The notes: generated by a model not told the origin, from the letters alone. A DNA stretch of 64,000 bases from a bacterium (GCA_018400875.1 JAGYLV010000001.1:1-64000), one strand, 5' to 3'; numbered from the stretch's first letter, positions 17,366 through 27,204 are shown. Program-made: numbers and translations.

Positions 17366-18838
17366 ATGCGTATTTTATTTCTCAACCCTCAAGGTAATTT
17401 CGATCCTCAAGATAAATATTGGACGGAGCATCCCGATTTTGGCGGACAACTCGTCTATGTGAAAGAAATCGCCTTAGCGATGAGCGAACTGGGGCATCAA
17501 GTCGATATCGTGACCCGGCGTTTTGCCGATGAAACCTACTCAGGCTTTGAATCGTCCGTCGATCATTACCCGGGCTATGAAAACTGTCGCATCGTTAGGA
17601 TTCCTGCGGGACCGGATGCGTTTTTACCCAAAGAAAGTCTCTGGGAAGTGCTTCATGAATGGGTTGAAGGCATCATTGATTTTTACTATCAAGAAGCCAT
17701 TTCCGTAGACTTTATTACCACGCATTATGGCGATGGGGGCGTGGCGGGTGCCATGCTTTCTGAGAAGTGGCAAGTCCCATTTTCGTTTACCGGCCATTCC
17801 TTAGGCGCCCAAAAAATGGATAAACTCGGGGTGAACTTAACCACCATGGAAACCTTGAATTCACGGTATCAATTCGCCAAACGATTGATGGCGGAGCGGA
17901 CCACCATTGAAGGGGCTTCGGTGATCTTTACGTCCACCCTTCAAGAGCGGGATGAACAATACTTTCACCCGGCCTACCGCGCCATCAGTGAGACCAAGCC
18001 GGATGCGTTTGTCGTAGCGCCTCCTGGAGTCAACGAAAAAGTCTTTGGAGCAGATGTTCAAAACCCCATCGAAAAAGAAACGCACCAAGCGCTGGATCAA
18101 GCCGTGGTGCGAGACATCGACAGTGACCGACTGGATTTGCCCTACATTGTCTTAGCGTCCCGGTTGGATCAAAAGAAAAATCACATCGGCGTCTTGGAAG
18201 CTTACGCCAACAGTGTGGCGTTACAAGGCATGGCGAATATCGCCATCAGCATTCGGGGCATTGAAGATGTATTTGCCTCTTATGAATCGCTAAAGCCCGA
18301 TGAAAAAGTCTTGATGGATGCCATGATGGCACTCATTGATGCGCACGATTTACGCGGTAAAATCACGTTTGTAAACATCACGTCCCAATTGGGTTTAGCG
18401 GCGGCCTACCGATACTTTGCGTCCATGAAAAGTGTCTTTGCCCTGACCAGTACGTATGAACCCTTTGGCCTGGCCCCCATTGAAGCCATGTGTGCCGGAT
18501 TACCGGCCGCGGTTACGCAATACGGAGGGCCCGCCGACGTTTTAAAAGATGATGTAGGGACTTACGGCGTGTTACTGGATGTCATGGATACCGATCATGT
18601 CATCAAAGGATTGATGCAAATATTCAAACATTACATGTATTACCAAACGCAAGGGATGCAACGCGTGAAAGATGCTTACACGTGGAAAGCCACGGCAAAG
18701 CGCTACATTGAAGCCATCGAAAAAACGTTAAACGAAGGAATTTACCCCACATTTACCGTTCCCGATTACTTCAAATCGCCCAGTGACTTTCTATCGTTTC
18801 ACACCCAACCCATCACGGATTTTTATCTTAACGAATAG
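17366..18838 (+). CDS. Sucrose-phosphate-synthase-like glycosyltransferase (GT4)
   Basis: GT-B-fold retaining glycosyltransferase of 490 residues, close to bacterial sucrose-phosphate synthase (UDP-glucose + fructose-6-phosphate). N-terminal FLNPQGNFDPQDKYWTEH and FGGQLVYVKE, the middle FTGHSLGAQKMDKLG, and the C-terminal ASRLDQKKNH and EPFGLAPIEAMCAG (E-x7-E) agree strongly with my recollection of the Halothermothrix orenii enzyme and with its length. It stands between a probable fructokinase and an ABC sugar importer. No sucrose-phosphate phosphatase is next to it, so it may make sucrose-6-phosphate or work in reverse; the direction is not decided by sequence. Confidence 0.85.
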   Translation: MRILFLNPQGNFDPQDKYWTEHPDFGGQLVYVKEIALAMSELGHQVDIVTRRFADETYSGFESSVDHYPGYENCRIVRIPAGPDAFLPKESLWEVLHEWVEGIIDFYYQEAISVDFITTHYGDGGVAGAMLSEKWQVPFSFTGHSLGAQKMDKLGVNLTTMETLNSRYQFAKRLMAERTTIEGASVIFTSTLQERDEQYFHPAYRAISETKPDAFVVAPPGVNEKVFGADVQNPIEKETHQALDQAVVRDIDSDRLDLPYIVLASRLDQKKNHIGVLEAYANSVALQGMANIAISIRGIEDVFASYESLKPDEKVLMDAMMALIDAHDLRGKITFVNITSQLGLAAAYRYFASMKSVFALTSTYEPFGLAPIEAMCAGLPAAVTQYGGPADVLKDDVGTYGVLLDVMDTDHVIKGLMQIFKHYMYYQTQGMQRVKDAYTWKATAKRYIEAIEKTLNEGIYPTFTVPDYFKSPSDFLSFHTQPITDFYLNE

Positions 18839-18846
18839 GAGCCTTT

Positions 18847-19797
18847 ATGACTGAAACTGCACCGGTCAAAACCCGGAAAAAAATGGGTAAAAAAGCCTCA
18901 GATCGCTTATGGTTTTGGCTCTTTTTAATGCCTGCATTAATTCCCTTTTTACTCATGGTGATCACGCCGTTTGGCATGGGCATTTATTATTCCTTTACCA
19001 ACTGGACGGGCGGACTCAATCCCACCGAATGGGTCGGCATTGAAAATTACCGTGGATTACTCACCGACTACCGGTTTGTGTATTCATTTCTCACGACTGG
19101 GATTTATGCGGCGTTAAATGTCTTATTCATCAATGCCGTGGCGTTTGGCCTTGCTTTACTGGTCACCCGAAAACTCAAACTCACCAATTTATACCGGGCC
19201 TCATTTTTCATTCCCAACTTAATTGGGGGCTTGATCATTGGATATCTATGGCGCTTCATTTACACCTTAGTGTTAACTCGGGGGCTCAACTTATTTGACA
19301 GCTCCCCGTTGATTGGGGACAATGCGCTGATCGCGCTGATTGTCGTGGTCACTTGGCAGTATGCCGGTTATATCATGATGATTTATATCGCGGCCTTACA
19401 AAACGTCCCCGAAGATCTCATTGAAGCCTCTCGGATTGACGGCGCGAATGCCTGGCAACGTTTGAGAAATATCACCTTGCCGTTGATTGCGCAAGCCTTT
19501 ACGGTTTCGCTATTCTTAACGCTTGTCACCGCGTTTAAACAGTTTGACACGGTTTATTCCTTGACGCAAGGAGGGCCTCCTCAACTGTCTCCCCCGTGGT
19601 TGATGAACCTCGTGGGCATGACCAATGCGCGGACCGTGGAATCGACCGAACTGGTGGCCAACGTCATCTACAACCGCGCCTTCTCATTCAACCAATTCGC
19701 CGAAGGCCAAGCGATGGCCGTGACTTTCTTTGTCATTCTCGCCATCTTTTCCATCGGCCAAGTTTACTTCAATAAAAAACGGGAGGTGGAACTCTAA
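18847..19797 (+). CDS. Sugar ABC transporter permease (MalF/UgpA type)
   Basis: Inner subunit of a carbohydrate uptake (CUT1) ABC transporter, 316 residues with six membrane segments starting near residue 22. The cytoplasmic EAA loop EASRIDGANAWQRLRNITLP (about residue 200) contacts the ATPase. Start and stop couple it tightly to the glycosyltransferase gene and to the second permease, whose ATG overlaps its TAA. No ATPase gene is in the cluster; a shared MsmK-like ATPase encoded elsewhere is expected. Confidence 0.92.
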   Translation: MTETAPVKTRKKMGKKASDRLWFWLFLMPALIPFLLMVITPFGMGIYYSFTNWTGGLNPTEWVGIENYRGLLTDYRFVYSFLTTGIYAALNVLFINAVAFGLALLVTRKLKLTNLYRASFFIPNLIGGLIIGYLWRFIYTLVLTRGLNLFDSSPLIGDNALIALIVVVTWQYAGYIMMIYIAALQNVPEDLIEASRIDGANAWQRLRNITLPLIAQAFTVSLFLTLVTAFKQFDTVYSLTQGGPPQLSPPWLMNLVGMTNARTVESTELVANVIYNRAFSFNQFAEGQAMAVTFFVILAIFSIGQVYFNKKREVEL

Positions 19798-20663
19798 TGG
19801 CCCAACTTAAATCGTTTTTTAGAAAGTTCAGTTGGCTTGAACTCTTAGCCCTTGGGCTGATGATCGCCTTTTTATATCCGTTCTTAATTGTCGTTTTAAA
19901 CGCCTCAAAAACCAATATCGCGATCACCGATAATCCGATCGCCCTCCCCACGGATTGGCTTCTGTTTTTCCGCAATGTGGGAAATATCGTCAATGACCCT
20001 AACCTCAATTATTTCCAAGCACTCTTTAACTCGGTCATCATTACGACCTTTTCACTCGCCTTAATTGGGATTTCAGCGGCCATGGCCGCATGGGTCCTCG
20101 TGCGCACCAAAACCAGACTTTCCATGACGCTCTTTTTATTCTTTGTTTCCGGTTTAGTCATTCCCTTCCAAATCGTCATGTTGCCGATCGTTGAACTTTC
20201 AAGAATCATTCAACAAACCGTTGGCATCGCCTGGAAAGATACCCATTACGCCGTGATTTTCGCCTACATGGGCTTTGGGGCCCCGCTTTCGGTGTTCTTA
20301 TTCCACGGCTTCATCAAGTCGATTCCTATAGATATCGAAGAAGCCGCCATCATCGATGGGTGCTCGAAACCGGAAGTCTTTTTCCGGGTGGTCTTCCCCA
20401 TTTTAAAACCGATCTTTGTCACACTCCTCGTCCTCAATGGCCTGTGGATTTGGAATGACTTTCTCTTACCCCTCATCATGATTGGGACCGGAGGGGATAC
20501 CAAAACCATTCCCTTGGCCGTCGCCAACTTCGCGGGTGCTTACGTCATTCAGTGGAACTTGCTCTTAACCGCCCTCGTCTTATCGGCGATTCCGGTCATT
20601 ATCTTATTCTTATTCGCCCAAAAATACATCATCAAGGGCATGACGAGTGGAGCGATTAAATAA
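19797..20663 (+). CDS. Sugar ABC transporter permease (MalG/UgpE type)
   Basis: Second CUT1 permease, 288 residues, six membrane segments from residue 15 on. The EAA loop is EEAAIIDGCSKPEVFFRVVF (about residue 183). TAATG overlap at each end links it to the upstream permease and the downstream beta-phosphoglucomutase gene. It should pair with the preceding permease and the solute-binding lipoprotein encoded at 23595. Confidence 0.92.
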   Translation: MAQLKSFFRKFSWLELLALGLMIAFLYPFLIVVLNASKTNIAITDNPIALPTDWLLFFRNVGNIVNDPNLNYFQALFNSVIITTFSLALIGISAAMAAWVLVRTKTRLSMTLFLFFVSGLVIPFQIVMLPIVELSRIIQQTVGIAWKDTHYAVIFAYMGFGAPLSVFLFHGFIKSIPIDIEEAAIIDGCSKPEVFFRVVFPILKPIFVTLLVLNGLWIWNDFLLPLIMIGTGGDTKTIPLAVANFAGAYVIQWNLLLTALVLSAIPVIILFLFAQKYIIKGMTSGAIK

Positions 20664-21301
20664 TGAACATCCACGCTTTCTTATTTGACTTAGATGGTGT
20701 CATCACGGAATCGTCCACCGCCCATTTTCAGGCGTGGAAAGAAGTTTCCAATGCCCACTACATTGATCTGCCAGATGCCTTTGAAACAGAACTTAAAGGC
20801 ATTTCGCGCGCAGAAAGTACCCACCGAATCTTGGCGTTTGCGAAAAAGCAGTGGACGGACGATGAAGTGCAGGCGTTTATGGATGAAAAAAATACGCGTT
20901 ATCTCGAATTGGTGTCGGCCTACACGCCGGATAAGCGCTTGCCAGGCGTCGAAGCGATCTTTGAGCTCGCGCACCGTCACCATATCAAAACCGCGCTGGT
21001 TTCGGCCAGTCAAAATGCGCCCCTTTTACTGAAGGCCCTGGCGATGGAGGAGTGGTTCGACGTTCGAGTTGATCCCACACTGCATCCTTCCAAACCGGCC
21101 CCAGATTTATTCTTAGCCGCGGCTGAAGCTTTGCATGTGGCCCCAGAAGCTTGCATCGGATTTGAAGATGCAGTTGCCGGACTCACTGCCATTCAAGCCG
21201 CCGGCATGACCGCTGTTGGCATTGGCAATACCGCCTTAGATGCCGATTATGTATTCCCCAGCCTCCAAGAGGCCGCCCACGCACTTACATCCAAATTATA
21301 G
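20663..21301 (+). CDS. pgmB: Beta-phosphoglucomutase
   Basis: HAD-superfamily mutase converting beta-glucose-1-phosphate to glucose-6-phosphate, 212 residues. FLFDLDGVITESS carries the phospho-accepting Asp and the second acid/base Asp; LKGISRAES is the beta-PGM specificity signature; ALVSASQNAP and HPSKPAPDLFLAAAE give motifs II and III, and GFEDAVAGLTAIQAAGM motif IV. Placement between ABC permeases and a GH65 phosphorylase fits use of beta-glucose-1-phosphate from phosphorolysis. Confidence 0.93.
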   Translation: MNIHAFLFDLDGVITESSTAHFQAWKEVSNAHYIDLPDAFETELKGISRAESTHRILAFAKKQWTDDEVQAFMDEKNTRYLELVSAYTPDKRLPGVEAIFELAHRHHIKTALVSASQNAPLLLKALAMEEWFDVRVDPTLHPSKPAPDLFLAAAEALHVAPEACIGFEDAVAGLTAIQAAGMTAVGIGNTALDADYVFPSLQEAAHALTSKL

Positions 21302-21313
21302 GAGAACCGCTGA

Positions 21314-23539
21314 ATGGTCTTACACCGTGATCACCGCATTGACATCGCTTCACTGGCCATCGATGAAACCATTTTAGCCACCCAAAACAATTACCTCGGG
21401 GTGCGGGCCAATTTTGAAGAAAATGTTCCCTATCAAACCACCATCCGCGGCACTTACATCAATGGTTTTTATGACACGCATACGATTCCTTATGGCGAAA
21501 GTGCCTACGGATTCCCCGAAAAAGGTCAGACCATTGTCAATGTCCCCGACGCCCAGACCATAACGCTTTGGCTGGGGGAAACCCCCGTCAATCTCAATTA
21601 CGCTAAATTGGTTGAGCTCAAACGCAGCTACCATCTCAAAGAAGGCTTTACCACCCGTTCAGCCCTTTATGAAATGATGGATGGCGTGCAACTGTGGATT
21701 CACACCAAGCGCTTGACCCATCTATCGTTTAAACCGCTTTTCATGATTGATTACACGGTGGAAAGTGTGAATTATGAGGGAGACATCCTCATTGAATCCA
21801 TATTGGACGGAGACGTTGAAAATTTTGTGTCCACCACCGACATGCGTGCTGGGACTCACCAAGCGAAACGCTTAAAAACCGTGGGGGTAAAAACGGAAGC
21901 GAACCGCGGCCAAATCAACGTGGAGACACTCACCACACACTTCCAATGTACCGTCGGCCTGACGCATTCTAAGGCCTTTGCGTATGAGGCTGTGGATGAT
22001 GCCATCATCGCGCAAAAAACCATTGCCATCACCCCCGGGGAGTCGTTCAACTTTCAAAAGTTTGCGCTTTATTACAATGATCTTGACCACTCAGAACGTG
22101 AAAGCTTGATTGAAAGTGGCTATCATTTTGTAAAAACCACACCCCTTAAAGATATCTACGCCATGCAAAAGGCCGCCTTGGAAGCGTTTAATCCATTCGG
22201 CGAAATCACCATTAAAACCCACGATAAAAGCACCCTCAACGAAAGCATCACCTACAACTTATACCAACTCTATACCGCAGGGGCTCATAGCCCGCGGACG
22301 AACATCCCGGCCAAAGGACTCACCGGCGAAGGCTATGAAGGCCATACGTTTTGGGACAGCGAAATATACATGTTGCCGTTTTTCTTGCAAGCCGATCCGA
22401 AACTTGCCCTCAACCTCTTAGAATATCGATACTTTCACTTAGAAGAAGCTAGACAAGAAGCGTATAAACTGGGCAATCCCGAAGGTGTAAAATACGCCTG
22501 GCGGACGATTTCTGGCCAAGAGACGAGTGCCTATTATCCGGCCTCCACGGCCCAATACCATATCAATTCAGACATTGCTTTTGCCGTCATTCAGTACTAC
22601 CGGCTGTATCATGATGAAACGTTCATGGTGCACAAAGGCTTTCCCATTGTCTTAGAAACTGCCCGGTTTTTTAAAGACCTCGTCACCAAACACGATGGGG
22701 CTTATCACTTACATCACGTGACCGGCCCCGATGAATACAATGCGGTGGTGGATGATAATTACTACACCAACGCGATGCTTAAATATCACCTGGAATTTTT
22801 ACTCGACTATACGAAAACGCGGGATGATTGGATCGATGAAGCTGAAAGAGATCTTTTCCAAGACATCGCCAATCATATCGTGCTTCCCTTTAATGAAGCG
22901 CTCAACATCGATGTGCAAGACGCCAGCTTTTTATCGAAGAAGCCCATCGATCTTGCGACCATTCCAAACGATAAAAAACCCTTGCTTTTGCACTATCACC
23001 CGCTCACCATATATCGCTATCAAGTGCTCAAGCAAGCCGACACGATCCTCGCGCACATGCTCTTGTTCAACCGCCCCGAACGTGTGATGAAGGACAGTTT
23101 TGACTTTTATGAAACCCGGACGACGCATGATTCAAGTTTGTCATACTGTGTCCACGCCACCCAAGCCGCGAAGCTTGGGGATATTGAAAAAGCGTACGAT
23201 TATTTCATCAAAACGGTTGATCTTGACTTAACCGATAGTCACAAAAATACCTTTCACGGGCTGCATCTTGCGAATTTAGGCGGAGTCTATATGGCTTTAC
23301 TGTACGGGTTTATGGGTTATACCATCGATACCCCGGTGGCCATCACACCGCGGTTGCCTAAGGCTTGGAAAGAACTCTCGATGAAAATTCGCTTAGACGC
23401 TCACGTGACGGCGCACCTTAAACTGACGCATCAAACACTCACAGTGACATCCGATGCGGATAGCCGTATCCGCATTCATGGAACGATTTACTCACTTGAA
23501 AAGCGCGTTCCTTGGACCATCTCTAATGTGTGGTTTTAA
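21314..23539 (+). CDS. GH65 glycoside phosphorylase (first copy)
   Basis: Inverting phosphorylase of glycoside hydrolase family 65, 741 residues, splitting an alpha-glucoside with phosphate to beta-glucose-1-phosphate. Domains in order: N-terminal beta-sandwich (to about 270), helical linker, (alpha/alpha)6 barrel (about 320-670), small C-terminal beta domain. FWDSEIYMLPFF (about 346) and TGPDEYNAVVDDNYYTN (about 469) carry the substrate-binding and general-acid Glu sites. Maltose, trehalose, nigerose or kojibiose could be the substrate. The pgmB gene 12 bases upstream supports phosphorolysis rather than hydrolysis. Confidence 0.9.
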   Translation: MVLHRDHRIDIASLAIDETILATQNNYLGVRANFEENVPYQTTIRGTYINGFYDTHTIPYGESAYGFPEKGQTIVNVPDAQTITLWLGETPVNLNYAKLVELKRSYHLKEGFTTRSALYEMMDGVQLWIHTKRLTHLSFKPLFMIDYTVESVNYEGDILIESILDGDVENFVSTTDMRAGTHQAKRLKTVGVKTEANRGQINVETLTTHFQCTVGLTHSKAFAYEAVDDAIIAQKTIAITPGESFNFQKFALYYNDLDHSERESLIESGYHFVKTTPLKDIYAMQKAALEAFNPFGEITIKTHDKSTLNESITYNLYQLYTAGAHSPRTNIPAKGLTGEGYEGHTFWDSEIYMLPFFLQADPKLALNLLEYRYFHLEEARQEAYKLGNPEGVKYAWRTISGQETSAYYPASTAQYHINSDIAFAVIQYYRLYHDETFMVHKGFPIVLETARFFKDLVTKHDGAYHLHHVTGPDEYNAVVDDNYYTNAMLKYHLEFLLDYTKTRDDWIDEAERDLFQDIANHIVLPFNEALNIDVQDASFLSKKPIDLATIPNDKKPLLLHYHPLTIYRYQVLKQADTILAHMLLFNRPERVMKDSFDFYETRTTHDSSLSYCVHATQAAKLGDIEKAYDYFIKTVDLDLTDSHKNTFHGLHLANLGGVYMALLYGFMGYTIDTPVAITPRLPKAWKELSMKIRLDAHVTAHLKLTHQTLTVTSDADSRIRIHGTIYSLEKRVPWTISNVWF

Positions 23540-23543
23540 TCGC

Positions 23544-23559
23544 TTCACCAAACGGTGAA
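23544..23559 (+). repeat. Short inverted repeat between GH65 and solute-binding lipoprotein genes
   Basis: TTCACC-AAAC-GGTGAA hairpin 4 bases after the GH65 stop, without a T run. It may be an mRNA-processing or stability element, or an operator; no promoter was recognised next to it. Confidence 0.45.
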
Positions 23560-23594
23560 TGCTTAAAACATAAAAATCTTAGGAGGATTTAAGA

Positions 23595-24842
23595 ATGAAA
23601 AAGCTTTTTGCACTGGGCATGATGCTGACGACAGCACTCGTGCTTGTAGCCTGTGGTGGGGGCGAAGATGCACCCCTCATCATTTATCAAAACAAAGTTG
23701 AAATTGACGATGTTTTGAAAGAATATGCAGCCGCTTGGGGCGAAGCCAACGGCTACGAAGTTGAAGTTAGAACGTGTGGGGGGGATACCTGTGGGTATGC
23801 CAACCAAATCATTTCTGAATTCAACGCGGCGCAACAACCCGATATTTTTGTCTTTGAAGGATTGGGTCAATACCTCACCTATCAAAACAAAATCATGGCC
23901 TTAGACGGTGAAGATTGGGTCGATGAAACTGCCGTAGAATTCGTCTATGAAGGCAGTGTTTATGGGTTCCCCATCAACTTAGAAGGCTGGGGCCTTGCCT
24001 ATAACGCGGACCTCTTAGAAGAAGCGGACGTCGATCCCAGTACGTTAACCAGCCTCGCGGGCTATGAAGCCGCCTTTGCGACCCTCGACGATCAAGCCGA
24101 TGCATTGGGCCTTGATGGCGTGGTTTCCATGGCCGCCGGCTCCGGACTTACCTGGGTTACGGGACTTCATAACTTCAATGGTTACTTATCATCCGGCCTG
24201 GAATATTCAGACCGTTCCGTCACGGTAGACTTACTCAACGGGATTTCCGATACCGCCCGTTTAGAAGCCTTAGCCGATTGGGCCGAACTGCTCTTTGATT
24301 ACGCTGATCCTGAAGTTTTATTAGAAGGCTCTTATGACGATCAAGTGAATGCCTTTAAACTTGGCCGTACGGCCTTCATCCATCAAGGAAACTGGATTGA
24401 TCCGAACCTCATCGCCGATGGTGGGTTAGACTTTGAAGTCGGCTATGCGCCGCATGCTTCCGGCCTCGGTGACGTTGATTCCATCTTTGTGGGTGCGCCT
24501 TCTTACTACGGCATTAACCCCGATGGTGGAAACACGGAAGCGGCCAAACAATTCCTCAACGATATGGTCTTTGACGACGCCGGTCATGAATACATGGTCA
24601 ACGAAGCCAACTTCGTACCGGCCTTTAATACCGTATCGTTAGTGCCTAGTTCCCCGCTTTCAGCCGTGGTGTATGAATACGCCCAAGCGGGTAATATTTC
24701 AGCGTGGTGGCAAAACGATATGCCACCTGGGTTTGGGATGGAACAACTCGGTCCCATCTACACCTTATTCGCCAATGGTACCTACACCAAAGCCGAATTT
24801 GTCGAAGCACTTTCCCAAGAAATTGCCACACTCGCAGAATAA
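23595..24842 (+). CDS. Sugar ABC transporter solute-binding lipoprotein
   Basis: Family 1 extracellular solute-binding protein of 415 residues. Lipoprotein signal residues 1-19 ending LVAC; the mature protein has the two-lobe pattern of CUT1 binding proteins (PDIFVFEGLGQYL, GFPINLEGWGLAYNADLLEE, AFKLGRTAFIHQGNW). The tandem CGGDTC may form a disulfide. AGGAGG precedes the ATG. It belongs with the two permeases at 18847-20663; its position between two GH65 genes suggests its ligand is the GH65 substrate. Confidence 0.92.
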   Translation: MKKLFALGMMLTTALVLVACGGGEDAPLIIYQNKVEIDDVLKEYAAAWGEANGYEVEVRTCGGDTCGYANQIISEFNAAQQPDIFVFEGLGQYLTYQNKIMALDGEDWVDETAVEFVYEGSVYGFPINLEGWGLAYNADLLEEADVDPSTLTSLAGYEAAFATLDDQADALGLDGVVSMAAGSGLTWVTGLHNFNGYLSSGLEYSDRSVTVDLLNGISDTARLEALADWAELLFDYADPEVLLEGSYDDQVNAFKLGRTAFIHQGNWIDPNLIADGGLDFEVGYAPHASGLGDVDSIFVGAPSYYGINPDGGNTEAAKQFLNDMVFDDAGHEYMVNEANFVPAFNTVSLVPSSPLSAVVYEYAQAGNISAWWQNDMPPGFGMEQLGPIYTLFANGTYTKAEFVEALSQEIATLAE

Positions 24843-24862
24843 GTTTGATACGATGCTTGATG

Positions 24863-24895
24863 GGGCAAACACGCAAGTGTTTGCCCTTTCTTTTT
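24863..24895 (+). terminator. Intra-operon terminator after the solute-binding protein gene
   Basis: Strong stem GGGCAAACAC-GCAA-GTGTTTGCCC followed by TTTCTTTTT, between the lipoprotein stop and the second GH65 gene (start 24910). No promoter is visible downstream, so partial readthrough is likely. Confidence 0.85.
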
Positions 24896-24909
24896 GCTAA
24901 GGAGGTTTT

Positions 24910-27156
24910 ATGCACACACTCGGGAACCATTTAAACTTTGAACAGACAACCCTCATCAAAACCCAATACGACCTTAAACACGCCATCAATGACGGATCGC
25001 TTTTTCTCATGGGAAATGGTTATTTAGGAATGCGTGGCACATTCATGGAAGCCAAAAAAGCCGATTATGCCGGCATTATCGTGACCGATACTTGGGATAA
25101 TGCCGATGGCAAATGGGAAGAGCTTTCGACAGTGATGAACGGGCTTTTTGCCGATCTTAAAATAGACGGCCGATCCATCTTTGAGCGGCCTTGGACTGAC
25201 TTTAAACGTACGCTTGATTTAACCACAGGCATCACCACACGTGATGTGACGATTCAACTGGATGACGTGAACGTTAACATTAAAGAAGAAAAATTTGCGT
25301 CGATGGATGATCATCATGTCATTGGCATGCGGGTGAGCATCACCGCCGATGGCCCCGTTGATTTAGCTCTTATACAAGGCATCGATGCGGATGTGTGGAG
25401 CCTGAATGGAACCCATCTTAAAGAGGTTTCATTTGACTCGAATGACTTGGGGCTTTATAGCCAAGCACGCTTATCAAGCGCACAAGACATCATTGCAGTC
25501 GCCACGCAGTGTAACGTCCATGAGATCGGCAAGCAGCCTTTATCGATCACCAGTAAAACGCACATATCTTTACACCCAGATACCCCATATGCATGGGAAC
25601 AAATCATGGTGGTTACATCCAGTCATGAAACCAAAGACCCTACTTTATGGGTTCAAAAGAAACTCGAAGACCTTGCGCCATATGACTCGTTAAAAACGGC
25701 TTCGATTAAAGCATGGAAAGAAAAATGGGTGCCTTTTGATGTGCGGATCAAAGGGGATGATACCGATGATTTTGCGCTCAAATTCAACACCTATCACGCA
25801 CTCATTGCGACCCCAACGCATAAACCCTTACCCATTGGAGCAAGAGGGCTTTCAGCGCAATCCTATCAAGGGGCGGCCTTTTGGGACCAAGAAATATACA
25901 ATATGCCCATGTATTTATACGCCCAGCCCGACGTGGCGAAAAATCTTTTACTGTACCGGTATCACACCTTGGATGGGGCCCGGGAAAAAGCAAAAAAACA
26001 TGGCTATGAAGGTGCTTTTTACGCATGGATTAGCGGAAAAACCGGCAAAGAACTGTGCCCGGATTTCTTTTTTAAAGATGTGTTGAGTGGCCGGCCCATT
26101 CGGAACCACTTTAATCTGTGGCAAATTCATATCAGTTTTGACGTCGGTTTTGCGGTCTTAAGATATGTGAAACAGCATCAAGATGAGGCCTTTATGCGTG
26201 ATTATGGGCTGGAAATGCTCATTGAAATCAGCCGGTTTTTAGCCTCACGTGTGGCCTTCATCCCGCATCGAGACCGGTATGAAATCATCCGCGTGCAAGG
26301 CCCAGATGAATACCATGAAAACGTCGATAATAATGCGTTTACCAATTATCAAGCGCATTATGTCTTAAAAGAAACCTTACAAGCTTTAGACGAATATACG
26401 CCCAAAAATCCCGCCATCTTACCTCGTGACGACGAATTAGAGCTTTGGCAATCGATTGATGCCAAACTGTATTTACCTAAGGTGAATGAAGCAGGGCTGC
26501 TTGAACAGTTTGATGGTTATTTTGATCTCGAAAGCATTGTGCCGGCCCATAAAGTGACTGAGCGCTTGATTGATCCGGAGGAATATTACGGCTATCCCAA
26601 CGGCATCACCGTATTTACTCAATGTCTCAAGCAAGCGGATACCGTCCAGTTATTCAGTGTGCATCCTGAACTTTTTGATGAAGAAGTTCAACGAACGAAC
26701 TATCACTATTACGAACCACGAACGCTTCATTTTTCCAGTCTATCACCGACCACCCATGCCCTCGTGGCCGCCCGGTTAGGCTTAGTGGATGAAGCTTACA
26801 AGCACATGAAGAAGGCCTTATTCATTGATTTACTCAACACCAATGAAGCCGTCAGTGGCGGCACGTTTATTGGGGGAATGCATACGGCCAATAACGGCGC
26901 AAGTTGGGCCGTGGTCGCGGAAGGGTTCGCAGGCGTCGCATACGATGACGGGCTCGTTATGAATCCGCACTTACCGAACGCCTGGGAAAGCATCACGCTG
27001 CCGTTATATATAAACGGGGCTTTAAGAACATTTGAGATCACCCATAAGACAATAGAACGAACCGATGAAAGCTCTGGGCCAATCGCCATTCGTATCCAAG
27101 GCACCCCTCACACCCTCAATTCCGGGGAAAAGATCACCTATACGCACTCGTCATGA
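24910..27156 (+). CDS. GH65 glycoside phosphorylase (second copy)
   Basis: Second family 65 phosphorylase, 748 residues, same domain order as the first but clearly divergent, so not a recent duplicate. NGYLGMRGTFMEA near the start, FWDQEIYNMPMYLY (about 323) and QGPDEYHENVDNNAFTNYQ (about 463, with the general-acid Glu) are the family landmarks. Substrate specificity is not readable; the two copies presumably act on different linkages or on oligomer and dimer. AAGGAGG precedes ATG 24910. Its stop TGA lies inside the terminator stem. Confidence 0.9.
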   Translation: MHTLGNHLNFEQTTLIKTQYDLKHAINDGSLFLMGNGYLGMRGTFMEAKKADYAGIIVTDTWDNADGKWEELSTVMNGLFADLKIDGRSIFERPWTDFKRTLDLTTGITTRDVTIQLDDVNVNIKEEKFASMDDHHVIGMRVSITADGPVDLALIQGIDADVWSLNGTHLKEVSFDSNDLGLYSQARLSSAQDIIAVATQCNVHEIGKQPLSITSKTHISLHPDTPYAWEQIMVVTSSHETKDPTLWVQKKLEDLAPYDSLKTASIKAWKEKWVPFDVRIKGDDTDDFALKFNTYHALIATPTHKPLPIGARGLSAQSYQGAAFWDQEIYNMPMYLYAQPDVAKNLLLYRYHTLDGAREKAKKHGYEGAFYAWISGKTGKELCPDFFFKDVLSGRPIRNHFNLWQIHISFDVGFAVLRYVKQHQDEAFMRDYGLEMLIEISRFLASRVAFIPHRDRYEIIRVQGPDEYHENVDNNAFTNYQAHYVLKETLQALDEYTPKNPAILPRDDELELWQSIDAKLYLPKVNEAGLLEQFDGYFDLESIVPAHKVTERLIDPEEYYGYPNGITVFTQCLKQADTVQLFSVHPELFDEEVQRTNYHYYEPRTLHFSSLSPTTHALVAARLGLVDEAYKHMKKALFIDLLNTNEAVSGGTFIGGMHTANNGASWAVVAEGFAGVAYDDGLVMNPHLPNAWESITLPLYINGALRTFEITHKTIERTDESSGPIAIRIQGTPHTLNSGEKITYTHSS

Positions 27157-27169
27157 GTGCGTTTTTTTT
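27142..27169 (+). terminator. Terminator of the sugar operon
   Basis: ACGCACTC-GTCAT-GAGTGCGT followed by T7; the GH65 stop codon (27154-27156) is in the hairpin. Confidence 0.88.
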
Positions 27170-27177
27170 GGGTTAAA

Positions 27178-27186
27178 TGCTATAAT
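27178..27186 (+). promoter_or_regulatory. Extended -10 promoter of the PHP phosphatase gene
   Basis: TGC-TATAAT forms an extended -10 element 19 bases before the start codon; no good -35 is present. Confidence 0.55.
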
Positions 27187-27204
27187 AATCGCAAGGAGAT
27201 GCCT

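Noticed and set aside
27157-27204. Longer PHP phosphatase starting at 27157
   Set aside because: The extension is the terminator T run and promoter region of the preceding operon; AAGGAG supports ATG 27205.
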